This document shows, in pieces, positions 1 through 8,656 of a stretch of 26,323 nucleotides of DNA. Position 1 is the stretch's first letter. Each line of letters opens with the position of its first letter. The position numbers and the translations under genes are program-made. Under the pieces are notes generated by a model. It made no database searches, was not told the origin of the DNA, and saw nothing but the letters and a program-made list of their open reading frames with translations. Origin of the DNA: JAVBNU01 sp031551265 (lineage in GTDB: Bacteria > Cyanobacteriota > Vampirovibrionia > Gastranaerophilales > Gastranaerophilaceae); NCBI GenBank assembly GCA_031551265.1, contig JAVBNU010000075.1, positions 1-26,323 of the forward strand. Reading direction: 5' to 3'.

Positions 1-1892
1 AAATCATAGATGCCTTGATTAAAGTGATAATGCGGCTCAAGCTTTGAACGCAAAAACGAAATTTCACCGATTTCATAGCCTTTACCGCTGGATATCAAAA
101 TTTCATCCACAGGCTGAACACGGAAGAATAAAAACTGATTAATTTCACCATAATTTTCACCTTGAAAAACCATTTTTGAACCCGACGCGATATAAACACA
201 GCCGTGCCCGAGCCGATTGTAGCATAAAGCCTGTTCAACAGCTTCTTCCAGTTGTTGCGGCGTGACAGAATTTTTTTTGATGTGATAAAATTCCAAAATT
301 TGATTTATATGATTAATATCACTCAAATCAGCCGACCTGCGATATAATGCAACCTCCAAAAACTTCTTTGCACATTCAGAGGGCTTACATTCGTTACGCG
401 ACGCAGGCTCCATATTACCGGCAAGTCTCAGCTTTGTGGCGACATATTTTATCATCAGCCGTGACCCACAATGGTTGCCGATTTCATCATGGCTGAGTAA
501 AAATTTTGTACCTTTATACGGTGGCACAAAGTATTTCGCCAAATACTCAACATTTGGATAAGCAGGCCAAACCTCTTTGTCCAAAGTATTCGCCTCAAGC
601 GCATGGCTGAAATTGAAATCCCAGGTTTCATCACCACCAATATTTTTTAATGATGTATCGTTGTTTTCAATTTTAGCAATAGTTAGAAGATGCGCACTTT
701 CAGACGAATTATCTATTTCCTCAGGATTCAACTCCTCTGTAAGATGGTCATAAATTCGGTGATCTTCCCACGTAACCGGCACATCAGGGAAATGATAATC
801 CATTTCGGCTTTGACAAGCTTCATAGTAATATTCGAAAACATCGTAGGCGACTGGTCACCGCGTATAAAATCAAAATGGTAATTTTCAACAAGCGAAAGC
901 GGTATATCAACGATATAATGCCGAACCTGCTTAACATCGTCGCTAATAATTTTTACAGGCGAGCAATCACGGCCTTTTTCACCTTCTAAATTAAATGAGA
1001 AACCACCCCAGCTTCTAGTACAAGAATTTTCATCAGTATTCACATTTTCATAGGGCCCAAAATCAAGCAGTACATTCCCAAACTCAATCGAAATATGACT
1101 AGGCACCCAGTCAATTCCTATATTTATTTTCTTTTGATGGCAGTAATCAACAAGACCTTTCAGCGCATCATTTACTTTATCAATATCAGCAACATTATCG
1201 AGCATATCCAAGCCCCAAGCGCGTGTTATAGCATACTTATCGACACCGTCATAACCCCAGTTAAAACTATATGTCCCCTCCGCAGGCATCAGTAAAATAC
1301 CTTGAAACCCTTGCTCTGCGACCTCATCAACAAATTTTTTAAATGATTCAATCGGTCCTTCTTTTGTCGCAGTCGGCAAATGCGCCTCTATATATGAAAA
1401 TCTTGAAAGTGGCGTCAGAGATTTATTTTTTACACTTACACGCTCTGAAATTTTACCACTGAGCCAATCCGACTCTTTTGCAGACCATTTATACGCGTCG
1501 TTATCATAAATTTTTGACCAGCTGAAAATATGCGGCTGACAATTCGAACGAGGATCTTTTCTATATATTTTTTCAGGCTTACCATCTATCGTTTTTGTCA
1601 AAATATAACGGTACATGTCGCCATAAGCAACCTTATCCTTTGGCGCAGCGCCTCTGAAGATACCATCCTTATCAGGAAGCAAATCAACAAAAACAGACTT
1701 ACCATCGTTTGTTTCTGACTCCATGTGCCAAATAATTGCCCATTTATCAATCAAATGACTGCCCGCAAAACTAACCTCATCCTGAGGTTTTCTGATTTCT
1801 ACAGAAACTTTTTCAGCATAGGGCGCCCAGACAGCAAACTCGAAATTACCATCCGTATCCGTATATACACCTAATCTTCTGTTATCAATCAT
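1..1892 (-). CDS. GH13 alpha-amylase-family enzyme (branching/TreZ-like), C-terminus beyond window
   Basis: About 630 residues are visible, read from an ATG at 1892 with an AGG-containing ribosome site just upstream; the frame stays open to base 1, so the C-terminus is missing. Residues 1–110 resemble the beta-sandwich (E-set/CBM48) that precedes the barrel in branching enzymes and TreZ. The GH13 signatures are all present in order: FNWGYDG at 210–216, region I DWVPSH at 261–266, region II R344-x-D346 (nucleophile), region III E376 in TWED (acid/base), and region IV SHDEIGN with H468 and D469 (stabiliser). By family knowledge it should act on alpha-1,4-glucans, in glycogen branching or maltooligosyl-trehalose cleavage. 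I cannot choose between these without the C-terminal domain. It diverges from the gene at 2223. Confidence 0.85.
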   Translation of the reverse strand, partial: MIDNRRLGVYTDTDGNFEFAVWAPYAEKVSVEIRKPQDEVSFAGSHLIDKWAIIWHMESETNDGKSVFVDLLPDKDGIFRGAAPKDKVAYGDMYRYILTKTIDGKPEKIYRKDPRSNCQPHIFSWSKIYDNDAYKWSAKESDWLSGKISERVSVKNKSLTPLSRFSYIEAHLPTATKEGPIESFKKFVDEVAEQGFQGILLMPAEGTYSFNWGYDGVDKYAITRAWGLDMLDNVADIDKVNDALKGLVDYCHQKKINIGIDWVPSHISIEFGNVLLDFGPYENVNTDENSCTRSWGGFSFNLEGEKGRDCSPVKIISDDVKQVRHYIVDIPLSLVENYHFDFIRGDQSPTMFSNITMKLVKAEMDYHFPDVPVTWEDHRIYDHLTEELNPEEIDNSSESAHLLTIAKIENNDTSLKNIGGDETWDFNFSHALEANTLDKEVWPAYPNVEYLAKYFVPPYKGTKFLLSHDEIGNHCGSRLMIKYVATKLRLAGNMEPASRNECKPSECAKKFLEVALYRRSADLSDINHINQILEFYHIKKNSVTPQQLEEAVEQALCYNRLGHGCVYIASGSKMVFQGENYGEINQFLFFRVQPVDEILISSGKGYEIGEISFLRSKLEPHYHFNQGIYD

Positions 1893-2222
1893 ATAACCTG
1901 CCTATATAAATTATAACAAAAAAACACTTATAACCTTCTAATCGCATGGACATAATTTCAAAAAAAACTATTTAGGGAAATAAGGGCTTTTGCCCCCGTT
2001 ATGTAAATTTTTATTAACCTAAGCGCAAAAAAGGGCAATTTTTCGCCTTAAATCGTTTTTATAAAAATAAGGGGTATTATGTCTATAACTTAATTGAGAA
2101 GAAAAATGAGTTATAAGTCGAAAAATGATGGCAAACTAAAAGTAAATGGCTAATTGTAATTAGGCATCAGTAGTTTAATTGCATAAACACTTTTATATGC
2201 CAACAAGAAAGAGAGCGAGATT
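1893..2222. other. Divergent intergenic region with two hairpins
   Basis: This 330-base gap lies between two divergent genes, so it should hold both promoters, but I see no convincing -35/-10 pair for either. It contains a small GGGC-TTTT-GCCC hairpin (1984–1995) and a larger imperfect stem (2021–2051) in which AAGCGCAAAAA faces TTTTTCGCCTT. Because the region is upstream of both genes, these are more likely leader or regulatory structures than terminators. No open frame here looks coding. Confidence 0.4.
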
Positions 2223-5200
2223 ATGTGCGAGAGATGTCAACGACGAGTATATTATCAGCAGCCGCAGCAAAGGCAGCCTGTTCAACAACAGCGTACACAA
2301 CAACCGCAGCAATATTCCGGCGGTGTAAATTCGCGTGGCTCAGCACAACAAGCCAGCCAGCCTCAGTATAGTTCTTATCCTAACGGACAAAGAGCGAGTC
2401 AACCTCAGTATAACTCTTACCAAAATGCGCCTATGCAATACCGAGGGGGTCAGGCTACACAAGAACAATTCCAACAAAGCGCTCTCCCTCAAGCTCCACA
2501 ACAATACTCATCTCAGCCAATACAACCACAAGCACCGAACAAACAACCTGACGCGACAGGCAACACAGGCGAGAAACCTGCTAATGTGGAACCAAAGAGC
2601 CGTGGATTGAGTGATGAGACAAGAGAAAGATTTAGTGCACCGATTGGCGAAGAAGAAAAACAAAAAAGAGCGGCTAAAAAAGCGGCTGCAAACAATACAG
2701 AAGCTGCAGCAAACAAGCCTGATAACAAAACAGCTGTACAAAATAACAACAATGCAGTAAACAAACCTGATAGCAAAACACCATCTGGGGAAAACAAAAC
2801 AGCCGCACAAAATACAACACCTAAAACACAAACGGCTCAAAATCAAACGCAAGGCTCTGAGGGCAACTCCCAACAACCTGCGTCAAAAAATATATTTGCT
2901 AATGCAAAACCTGCGAACACTAGTACGCCAAACGCAAACGCGCCAAATACAGCGAATCAAACACCAGCGCAAAACACAGCAGCAAAAAGCACAACCGAAA
3001 AAAAGAATGGACTTAGCGCAGAAACCAGAGAGCGATTCAGCGCACCAATCGGCAAAGAAGAGAAAGAAAAAAGAGCCGCTGCGAAAGCTGCCGCAAATAA
3101 AGCAGCCGAAACAAATGACCCGAACTTACCATCTTACAAAAGTGTCGAAAGAAACTCACCTGAAGGATTTGTGGGGAAAAATAGAGGCATCGAGCCAAAA
3201 CCAACCGATTTTCAAAAAGGATCCGTAAAAGATCTTGCAAGCGCAGGCGGCACAAAACCATGCTCTGACACAGAGGCTATGATTCGTCAAGAATCGGGTT
3301 CGAATGAAAATATTCAAAAACAATGCTATGACGGCTCACTCCAACAAGCAGCAGAATTTGCCGCGAAGTATGGTGAAATGAAGGGGCTGGACACCGCTGT
3401 AAAGGCTCTGGAAACCTTGTCCTTTTTTGGTTTTAAGGGCTTAGCTAGTGATAGCAATATTGCAATGAAAGCCTTGAATAAAGGTTTATCTGAAGGTTTA
3501 AAAACACAAAACGAAGCACAAAGAGCACTAAAAGAGGGTATCGATACAATTAGTGCTAATTCACCACTGAGAGAAGCAGCGAAAGAAAATTCAGAAAGAA
3601 ATAGTACCTATATAGACCAAGCTTTCAAGGCCACCTCTGACCCTGAGAGTGTCGATTTGCTTAAGTTACCAAACACTATTACAAAAACATCAACTGCCGA
3701 TGGTCAAACTAAATTTAATACAAGTGATGCAAATAAATTACGTGATGATTTCAACAGAGATCGCGAAAGCGGGGCGCTGAAAAATAATCAGGAACTACGC
3801 GATAAATACATGAAAGAAATCATAAACCAGACTGACATGAGAAATCAGCTTGAACTTGCAAAAGCACACGCAGCAGTGGGCGCTGAAATGCCTGAATTCA
3901 AAACCGATGCAGGACTCCAAAAGATGATGGACGGTATTGACAGAATTAATCAAAATCGCGCACAAACAGGAATCATAGCCAACAATATGACACCTGAAAG
4001 AAGCAAAGAACTTTTGAATGATTTGGATAAATGCAGCAACGACATTGAAAGACTGGCTGCACTCAATAAATATCCTGAGATATCAGACAAAATGGCAAAG
4101 ACATGCGTATCAGAAAAAGTCAGCAATGGTCTGAACTCATGGCTGGGTCTTGGCAACGGCAATAAAACAACCGCGAACAAAAAGGATGCCACACAAGAAA
4201 ACAAGGTTAATCCTGATTTAGCAAATGTTGTATCAGAATGTCAGGAATACAACCAAAAAGCCGAATATCAGATTAATGACAGACCAAGCTCCGTAACACA
4301 CGCAGACGTTGAGGATTCAAATGACCCTGCCATTGATGGACCGGCAATCGGAAAAATTGAGGGTACCAATATTTATAAATTAAAAGGCGACGGCATACAA
4401 ATGGGTGCAACTACCGAAAACATGCGATACATTGATGCGCCAAACTACAAAGGTAAAATTGAAGGACCTAAAGACAAGGCTGCAGCACTTGCTGATATGA
4501 AACAATTTGTACAAGACGTAAATTCAGGAAAAATACAAAAAGCTCCAAGCAATTTCGCGCCAAAACAAACAGTAGCAGGCTCAAAATTACCACCGGCTCC
4601 AGCAAACTGGAAACCAAAATCAGAACAAGCAAACACTGCCTCAAGCGACAAGTCAAATATACAACAGGCATCATATAATCAGCCATCTACATCAACAGCG
4701 TCAACAAACGCCGCAGCAACCAGCCAATCACAGCAACAGACTTCAGCAAGCGCTGCATCAGGACAATCACAGCAACCGGCAAACGCAACCACTGCTAATC
4801 CAAAACCAGCGAATGTGTCTCAAGACGTACACAACAATATGGTGTCTCAAGGCTATCACTACATTGGAAATAATAGCCAGGGCAGACCTGTTTATTCCAA
4901 AACACCCGTACAAAGCGCAGGAACTGCACAAACACCTAACGCCAACTCAAGCCAGCCTTCAGGCGTAACTGGCGCAGCAACAAGCCAATCACAGCAATCA
5001 TCTGCTAATGACAAGACTACATCTATGGCAGCAAGCACAGCCACACAAAACCTTTCACAAGCAGGCCAAAAACTTGTCGCACAGGGATATACATATTTAG
5101 GTAAAGACTCCAACGGTCACGAGCGTTATCAACCACCATCAAATAACGGCTTAAATACCAGAGCTAACGTAACAAATTACCGACAGCCGCAGTCAACAAC

Positions 5201-5273
5201 GACGCGAGCCAGCAATACTTATTATCAACAACCCAGATATCAAACCAATCAGCAAGTATACAGACGCAGATAA
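2223..5273 (+). CDS. 1016-aa low-complexity protein with two kinds of internal repeat
   Basis: I do not recognise this family. The N-terminus has a CxxC (C2, C5) followed by about 300 residues very rich in Gln, Asn, Ala, Pro and Thr, probably disordered. Two copies of a charged motif sit in it at about 126–156 and 261–291, each with GLS-x-ETRERFSAPIG then EEK and RAA runs. Residues about 350–800 are predicted helical and ordered. The C-terminal low-complexity part has two copies of a different motif, QGY-x-Y-x-G-x5-G-x3-Y, near 873–890 and 950–969. No signal peptide or convincing membrane helix is visible. Residues about 575–645 resemble part of the next gene's product, 19 bases downstream, suggesting an operon of related proteins. 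The ATG follows a GAGAGCGAG stretch. Confidence 0.8.
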   Translation: MCERCQRRVYYQQPQQRQPVQQQRTQQPQQYSGGVNSRGSAQQASQPQYSSYPNGQRASQPQYNSYQNAPMQYRGGQATQEQFQQSALPQAPQQYSSQPIQPQAPNKQPDATGNTGEKPANVEPKSRGLSDETRERFSAPIGEEEKQKRAAKKAAANNTEAAANKPDNKTAVQNNNNAVNKPDSKTPSGENKTAAQNTTPKTQTAQNQTQGSEGNSQQPASKNIFANAKPANTSTPNANAPNTANQTPAQNTAAKSTTEKKNGLSAETRERFSAPIGKEEKEKRAAAKAAANKAAETNDPNLPSYKSVERNSPEGFVGKNRGIEPKPTDFQKGSVKDLASAGGTKPCSDTEAMIRQESGSNENIQKQCYDGSLQQAAEFAAKYGEMKGLDTAVKALETLSFFGFKGLASDSNIAMKALNKGLSEGLKTQNEAQRALKEGIDTISANSPLREAAKENSERNSTYIDQAFKATSDPESVDLLKLPNTITKTSTADGQTKFNTSDANKLRDDFNRDRESGALKNNQELRDKYMKEIINQTDMRNQLELAKAHAAVGAEMPEFKTDAGLQKMMDGIDRINQNRAQTGIIANNMTPERSKELLNDLDKCSNDIERLAALNKYPEISDKMAKTCVSEKVSNGLNSWLGLGNGNKTTANKKDATQENKVNPDLANVVSECQEYNQKAEYQINDRPSSVTHADVEDSNDPAIDGPAIGKIEGTNIYKLKGDGIQMGATTENMRYIDAPNYKGKIEGPKDKAAALADMKQFVQDVNSGKIQKAPSNFAPKQTVAGSKLPPAPANWKPKSEQANTASSDKSNIQQASYNQPSTSTASTNAAATSQSQQQTSASAASGQSQQPANATTANPKPANVSQDVHNNMVSQGYHYIGNNSQGRPVYSKTPVQSAGTAQTPNANSSQPSGVTGAATSQSQQSSANDKTTSMAASTATQNLSQAGQKLVAQGYTYLGKDSNGHERYQPPSNNGLNTRANVTNYRQPQSTTTRASNTYYQQPRYQTNQQVYRRR

Positions 5274-5292
5274 TTAATGAAAGAAAATTACT

Positions 5293-6411
5293 ATGGTTGA
5301 TACTAATAAAATAGCATACAAGCCAATCGTTCCCCCGAAAGGGTCGAGTGTAATGCAGAACAGCGACAGCACTTCTGCTCCTTTGGCTTTAAACAAGAGC
5401 AAAACACAAGACGAGTTTGTACGCAGTGTACCTGCCAATACCGCCACAGAGAAAAAGCAAACGCCGCAGGCTGCGCCTCAAAAAGAGCCCCAAAGCACAC
5501 CCGAAGGAAAAATTCTTGGCTTGATGATGGGTGATGATGACAAAATTCGCAAAGAGGCACGAGACGCAGGCATAAAAGGCGCATTAGATACAGCAAAAAT
5601 GATTGGCGGCGCTTGGGGAGTCGGCTCTATGGGCTTCGGACAAGACGAAGCCAAGAAAAAAGGGGCTGAGGCAGGTAAAACTATTGGCGAGCGCTCAATC
5701 GCAATAAAAAACCTGATTCAAAACCCTTCAACCGTCGATACAAGCGTTTTATCGGACAAAATGAAAACCGAATTTGACGACGCAATGAAAAAAGAAGGCG
5801 GCATGACACGCGATGAACAATTCAAGTTCGCCAAAGAAATAATTAAAGAAAACGAAGAAAACGTTAAAAAACAAATCGAACAAGCTTTCAAAGACAAATG
5901 GGCCAAATACGATGAAAAAAAACACTACAAGCCTAATGAAAGAATGGAAGAGCTTAAAAAAGGCCTCGACAGTCTTGAAAAAGCAAATCCCGAACAGCTA
6001 AAAATATTAACCAATAATTTATCAGACGCAGAAATCCCACAAGCGCTAAAAGACTTGCAAGAAGGTACTTCAATGGAGCGCTTGAACAAAATTGCTCAAA
6101 AATACCCGCAAACCCTGTCAGATTTCATGGACGCAACAACTGCCGGCAAGCTTGGCAATGGACAAAACGCCGAAGCGTTCAAAGAAGATTTCAGCAAAAA
6201 CAAAGATAACCTCATGAAAAGTCTCAGCCGTTTAGAAAAATCGAATCCTGAAGTGTGGAACAAAATTAAAAATAAAATTCCTGAGTTCATGCAAAAATTA
6301 GAAAACCCAAACTCTAATAACAATACAAGTTATACGGATATACCTCAGGAATTCCCTGATTCAAGCAAAGATTGGGAATACTATCTCAAAAAGAAATACA
6401 AAATAGCATAA
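5293..6411 (+). CDS. 372-aa helical protein related to upstream gene; C-terminal FPD...WEYYLK motif
   Basis: Unrecognised family. It starts MVDTNK, then has a Pro/Gln/Ser-rich tail to about residue 75, a glycine-rich stretch near 108–122 (MIGGAWGVGSMGFG), and a charged helical body. Residues about 228–290 align with about 575–645 of the preceding 1016-aa protein: NNL/NNM, a DL segment, an ERL followed by KYP, SD-x-M and NG occur in the same order and spacing. The last 21 residues (352–372) form a motif, FPDxxKxWEYYLKxKYKxA, found again at the end of the 47-aa product at 6602. The first six residues also match that small protein. It follows the 1016-aa gene by 19 bases and is probably co-transcribed. 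No export signal is seen. Confidence 0.8.
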   Translation: MVDTNKIAYKPIVPPKGSSVMQNSDSTSAPLALNKSKTQDEFVRSVPANTATEKKQTPQAAPQKEPQSTPEGKILGLMMGDDDKIRKEARDAGIKGALDTAKMIGGAWGVGSMGFGQDEAKKKGAEAGKTIGERSIAIKNLIQNPSTVDTSVLSDKMKTEFDDAMKKEGGMTRDEQFKFAKEIIKENEENVKKQIEQAFKDKWAKYDEKKHYKPNERMEELKKGLDSLEKANPEQLKILTNNLSDAEIPQALKDLQEGTSMERLNKIAQKYPQTLSDFMDATTAGKLGNGQNAEAFKEDFSKNKDNLMKSLSRLEKSNPEVWNKIKNKIPEFMQKLENPNSNNNTSYTDIPQEFPDSSKDWEYYLKKKYKIA

Positions 6412-6601
6412 ACCTTTTGTAAAATTTCATTAATCTTTTGTCGAAATTTGAAATTCAACACTCACGGATGTTTTTATATCTATATAGTATTACATCTATG
6501 ATTTTGAAATGGATAAATATATTCAGCTTTGTTGCTAACGAAAAATAGTATTATTTTTTGTTCAATTATGGCCGAATTAGTAAACGTGAAAGTGAAAAAT
6601 T

Positions 6602-6745
6602 ATGAGTGACACAAACAAAAACGAGCATTACACATCAAAGCAGGCAGATTACAGTGATTCGGATTACATGAATCAAAGTCAGGACTTCCCTGACCCCACA
6701 AAAACTTGGGAATATTATTTGAAACAAAAATATAAACTTGCCTAA
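6602..6745 (+). CDS. 47-aa protein repeating both ends of the 372-aa protein
   Basis: A short frame with ATG at 6602 and TAA at 6743–6745. Its product starts MSDTNK, like MVDTNK of the 372-aa protein upstream, and its last 21 residues match that protein's last 21 at 15 positions. Five of the 15 shared residues use different synonymous codons, so the match is kept at protein level and is not a fresh DNA duplication. This supports a real small protein, either an internally deleted paralogue or a free-standing copy of the terminal motif. The middle (HYTSKQADYSDSDYMNQ) is polar and acidic. The ribosome site is weak (GTGAAAGTGAAA). It lies between the 372-aa gene and the lptB promoter. Confidence 0.7.
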   Translation: MSDTNKNEHYTSKQADYSDSDYMNQSQDFPDPTKTWEYYLKQKYKLA

Positions 6746-6768
6746 ATATTAATAAATATATACAATAA

Positions 6769-6797
6769 TTGTTCGCTTTTTTTCTTTTAGATATAAT
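6769..6797 (+). promoter_or_regulatory. Sigma70-type promoter of the lptB operon
   Basis: TTGTTC (6769–6774) and a perfect TATAAT (6792–6797) are separated by 17 bases. The expected transcript start near 6804 leaves a short leader containing the AAGGAAAAAAG ribosome site of lptB. Confidence 0.65.
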
Positions 6798-6821
6798 TAA
6801 GTTATTGGAAAAGGAAAAAAG

Positions 6822-7547
6822 ATGAAAATAGTTGCGCAAAATTTAGTAAAAATTTACAACGATAGAACTGTTGTAAATGATGTCAGTTTCGAAGTTAATA
6901 AAGGAGAGGTTGTCGGGCTCTTAGGGCCGAATGGAGCCGGAAAAACCACTACTTTTTACATGATTGTAGGACTGGTAAAAGCCAATCAGGGACGAATCTT
7001 TATAGATAGTACTGAAATTACCAAAATGCCGATGAATAAACGTGCCAGGCTTGGTGTTGGTTATTTGCCTCAAGAGGCGTCAATCTTCAGGAAATTATCT
7101 GTTGAAGATAATATCAAACTGGTTCTTGAAATGAATGAAAAGCTCAATCCCAAAGAGAAGAAGGACAAGCTTGAGGAATTATTGCATGAGTTTGGGGTCG
7201 CTAAATTACGCGACATGCCCGGCCTGTCGCTATCAGGCGGCGAACGTCGTCGTGTAGAACTTGCACGTGCTCTGGCGGCAAGTCCTGAGTTTATATTGCT
7301 TGATGAACCCTTCACCGGTATTGACCCGATTGCAATCCAGGAAATTAAAGAAAATATTAAAAAGTTATCTAAAGAAAAAGGCTTAGGCGTTCTCATGACA
7401 GACCATAACCCCAAAGCAACTTTATCTATTACCGACCGCGCTTATATAATTTTCGATGGAAAAATAAGAATTGAGGGCCGCAGCGAAGATGTCGCTGTAA
7501 ATACAGAAGCGAAAGAGTTCTATTTAGGAAAGGACTTCCAACTCTAA
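6822..7547 (+). CDS. lptB: LPS export ABC transporter ATP-binding protein LptB
   Basis: The 241 residues have the full LptB length and motif set: Walker A GPNGAGKT at 35–42, signature LSGGE at 137–141, Walker B FILLDE at 157–162 with catalytic E162, and a switch histidine in MTDHN. LptB powers removal of LPS from the inner membrane and its passage to the outer membrane together with LptF and LptG. The ATG follows a strong purine-rich site (GGAAAAGGAAAAAAG). Its stop overlaps the permease start in TAATG, so the two are translationally coupled. Closest alternatives are other short ABC ATPases (LivF type), but the adjacent LptF/G permease settles the call. Confidence 0.95.
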   Translation: MKIVAQNLVKIYNDRTVVNDVSFEVNKGEVVGLLGPNGAGKTTTFYMIVGLVKANQGRIFIDSTEITKMPMNKRARLGVGYLPQEASIFRKLSVEDNIKLVLEMNEKLNPKEKKDKLEELLHEFGVAKLRDMPGLSLSGGERRRVELARALAASPEFILLDEPFTGIDPIAIQEIKENIKKLSKEKGLGVLMTDHNPKATLSITDRAYIIFDGKIRIEGRSEDVAVNTEAKEFYLGKDFQL

Positions 7548-8650
7548 TGCGCATAAAAGTTTACGACAAATACATATTTAATCAGGTCATGCTCGCAACA
7601 TTAGTATGCATTTTGTTGTTCACAATCGTATGGATTGCACCTGAAACGATGCTTAAAATAATTCAACGAACAATGAAAGGCTCGTATACCATCGAAGTCG
7701 CGATTCAACTGCTCGCCTTTGAAATTCCAAAAATCATGGACAAAGCCCTTCCGATTGGTATTTTTTTAGGGTCACTATTCACTTTCGACAGACTCAGCAA
7801 AGACTCAGAGTTAACAATTTTTCGCTCAGTCGGACTTTCATTTTGGAGAATACTCGCCCCGGTAATCGCACTAAGCATTATTGTGACAATGATATGCCTG
7901 TACGTTAGCGATATTTTGAGCCCGTTTTCCTGCAACAAATTAATGCAGCTCAAAGACGAAAGCAACCGCTCAAACTTCGTTTATGTAATTAAAGATAAGA
8001 CTGGACACCCGCTCCAAATAGTCATACTACCTGATTTCGGCACTGACGGCGTAAAAGAGCCGGTGATTATGAATTTTTCAAGCAAATATTATAACGATGC
8101 AGCTGTACTGCAAGAACTTGTCATTGGTGAGCATGCCCAAATTAAAGAAAACGAGCTGATTGTCATGAGCGGCAAAAAATACACTATTGACGAAAATGGA
8201 ATATACAAAGCCATAACCCCCCTTGAAAACGAAAATGTCCTAGCAGCAGATAAAGCAAGCATATTATACGAATTATCCAATTTTAAGCTAAAACGTGAAC
8301 GCGATTTGACAAACAAACAACTAATCAGATATATGAAACTACTAAAACAGGAAGAATTGAACGACGAGTTCAACGATATCTTAAACAAATTTTTGCAAAG
8401 ATACTTTCACTCGTTCATGTGCATACTTTTTGCAATACTGGGCTGTATTTTAGGCTTTTCCCAACCAAGAGAACAAAGGCTAATCGGGTTTACCGTTGCA
8501 ATCGGCATTACCTTTTTATATTATATAACCCTGCCAATGGTTGATATGCTGGCAGAAAAAAGCATACTAAGCCCACTGGTTACATCAACTATCCACCCAT
8601 TTATGGTATTCATGGCAATATGTCTCGCTAAAGTTATTAAGGATATTTAA
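7547..8650 (+). CDS. LptF/LptG-family LPS export permease
   Basis: The 367-residue product has the YjgP/YjgQ layout: an N-terminal membrane helix (about 12–31), further hydrophobic segments (about 48–70 and 100–125), a central polar domain of about 150 residues that in this family is the periplasmic beta-jellyroll, then three C-terminal helices (about 285–365). It is the membrane part of the LptBFG exporter and begins inside the lptB stop codon (TAATG). Only one permease gene is present, so either a second lies elsewhere or this one forms a homodimer; I therefore do not choose between lptF and lptG. Confidence 0.92.
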   Translation: MRIKVYDKYIFNQVMLATLVCILLFTIVWIAPETMLKIIQRTMKGSYTIEVAIQLLAFEIPKIMDKALPIGIFLGSLFTFDRLSKDSELTIFRSVGLSFWRILAPVIALSIIVTMICLYVSDILSPFSCNKLMQLKDESNRSNFVYVIKDKTGHPLQIVILPDFGTDGVKEPVIMNFSSKYYNDAAVLQELVIGEHAQIKENELIVMSGKKYTIDENGIYKAITPLENENVLAADKASILYELSNFKLKRERDLTNKQLIRYMKLLKQEELNDEFNDILNKFLQRYFHSFMCILFAILGCILGFSQPREQRLIGFTVAIGITFLYYITLPMVDMLAEKSILSPLVTSTIHPFMVFMAICLAKVIKDI

Positions 8651-8656
8651 TTAACT

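Noticed and set aside
455..1718. Several 60–100-aa plus- and minus-strand frames in the first 1.9 kb
   Set aside because: All overlap the continuous GH13 frame, which carries all the family motifs.
1984..1995. GGGC-TTTT-GCCC hairpin as a terminator
   Set aside because: It lies upstream of both flanking genes and has no T-run after it in either direction.
2508..2876. Cys/Phe-rich minus-strand frames inside the 1016-aa gene
   Set aside because: They are the antisense of Gln/Asn/Lys/Ala-rich codons of the real gene, with no start signals.
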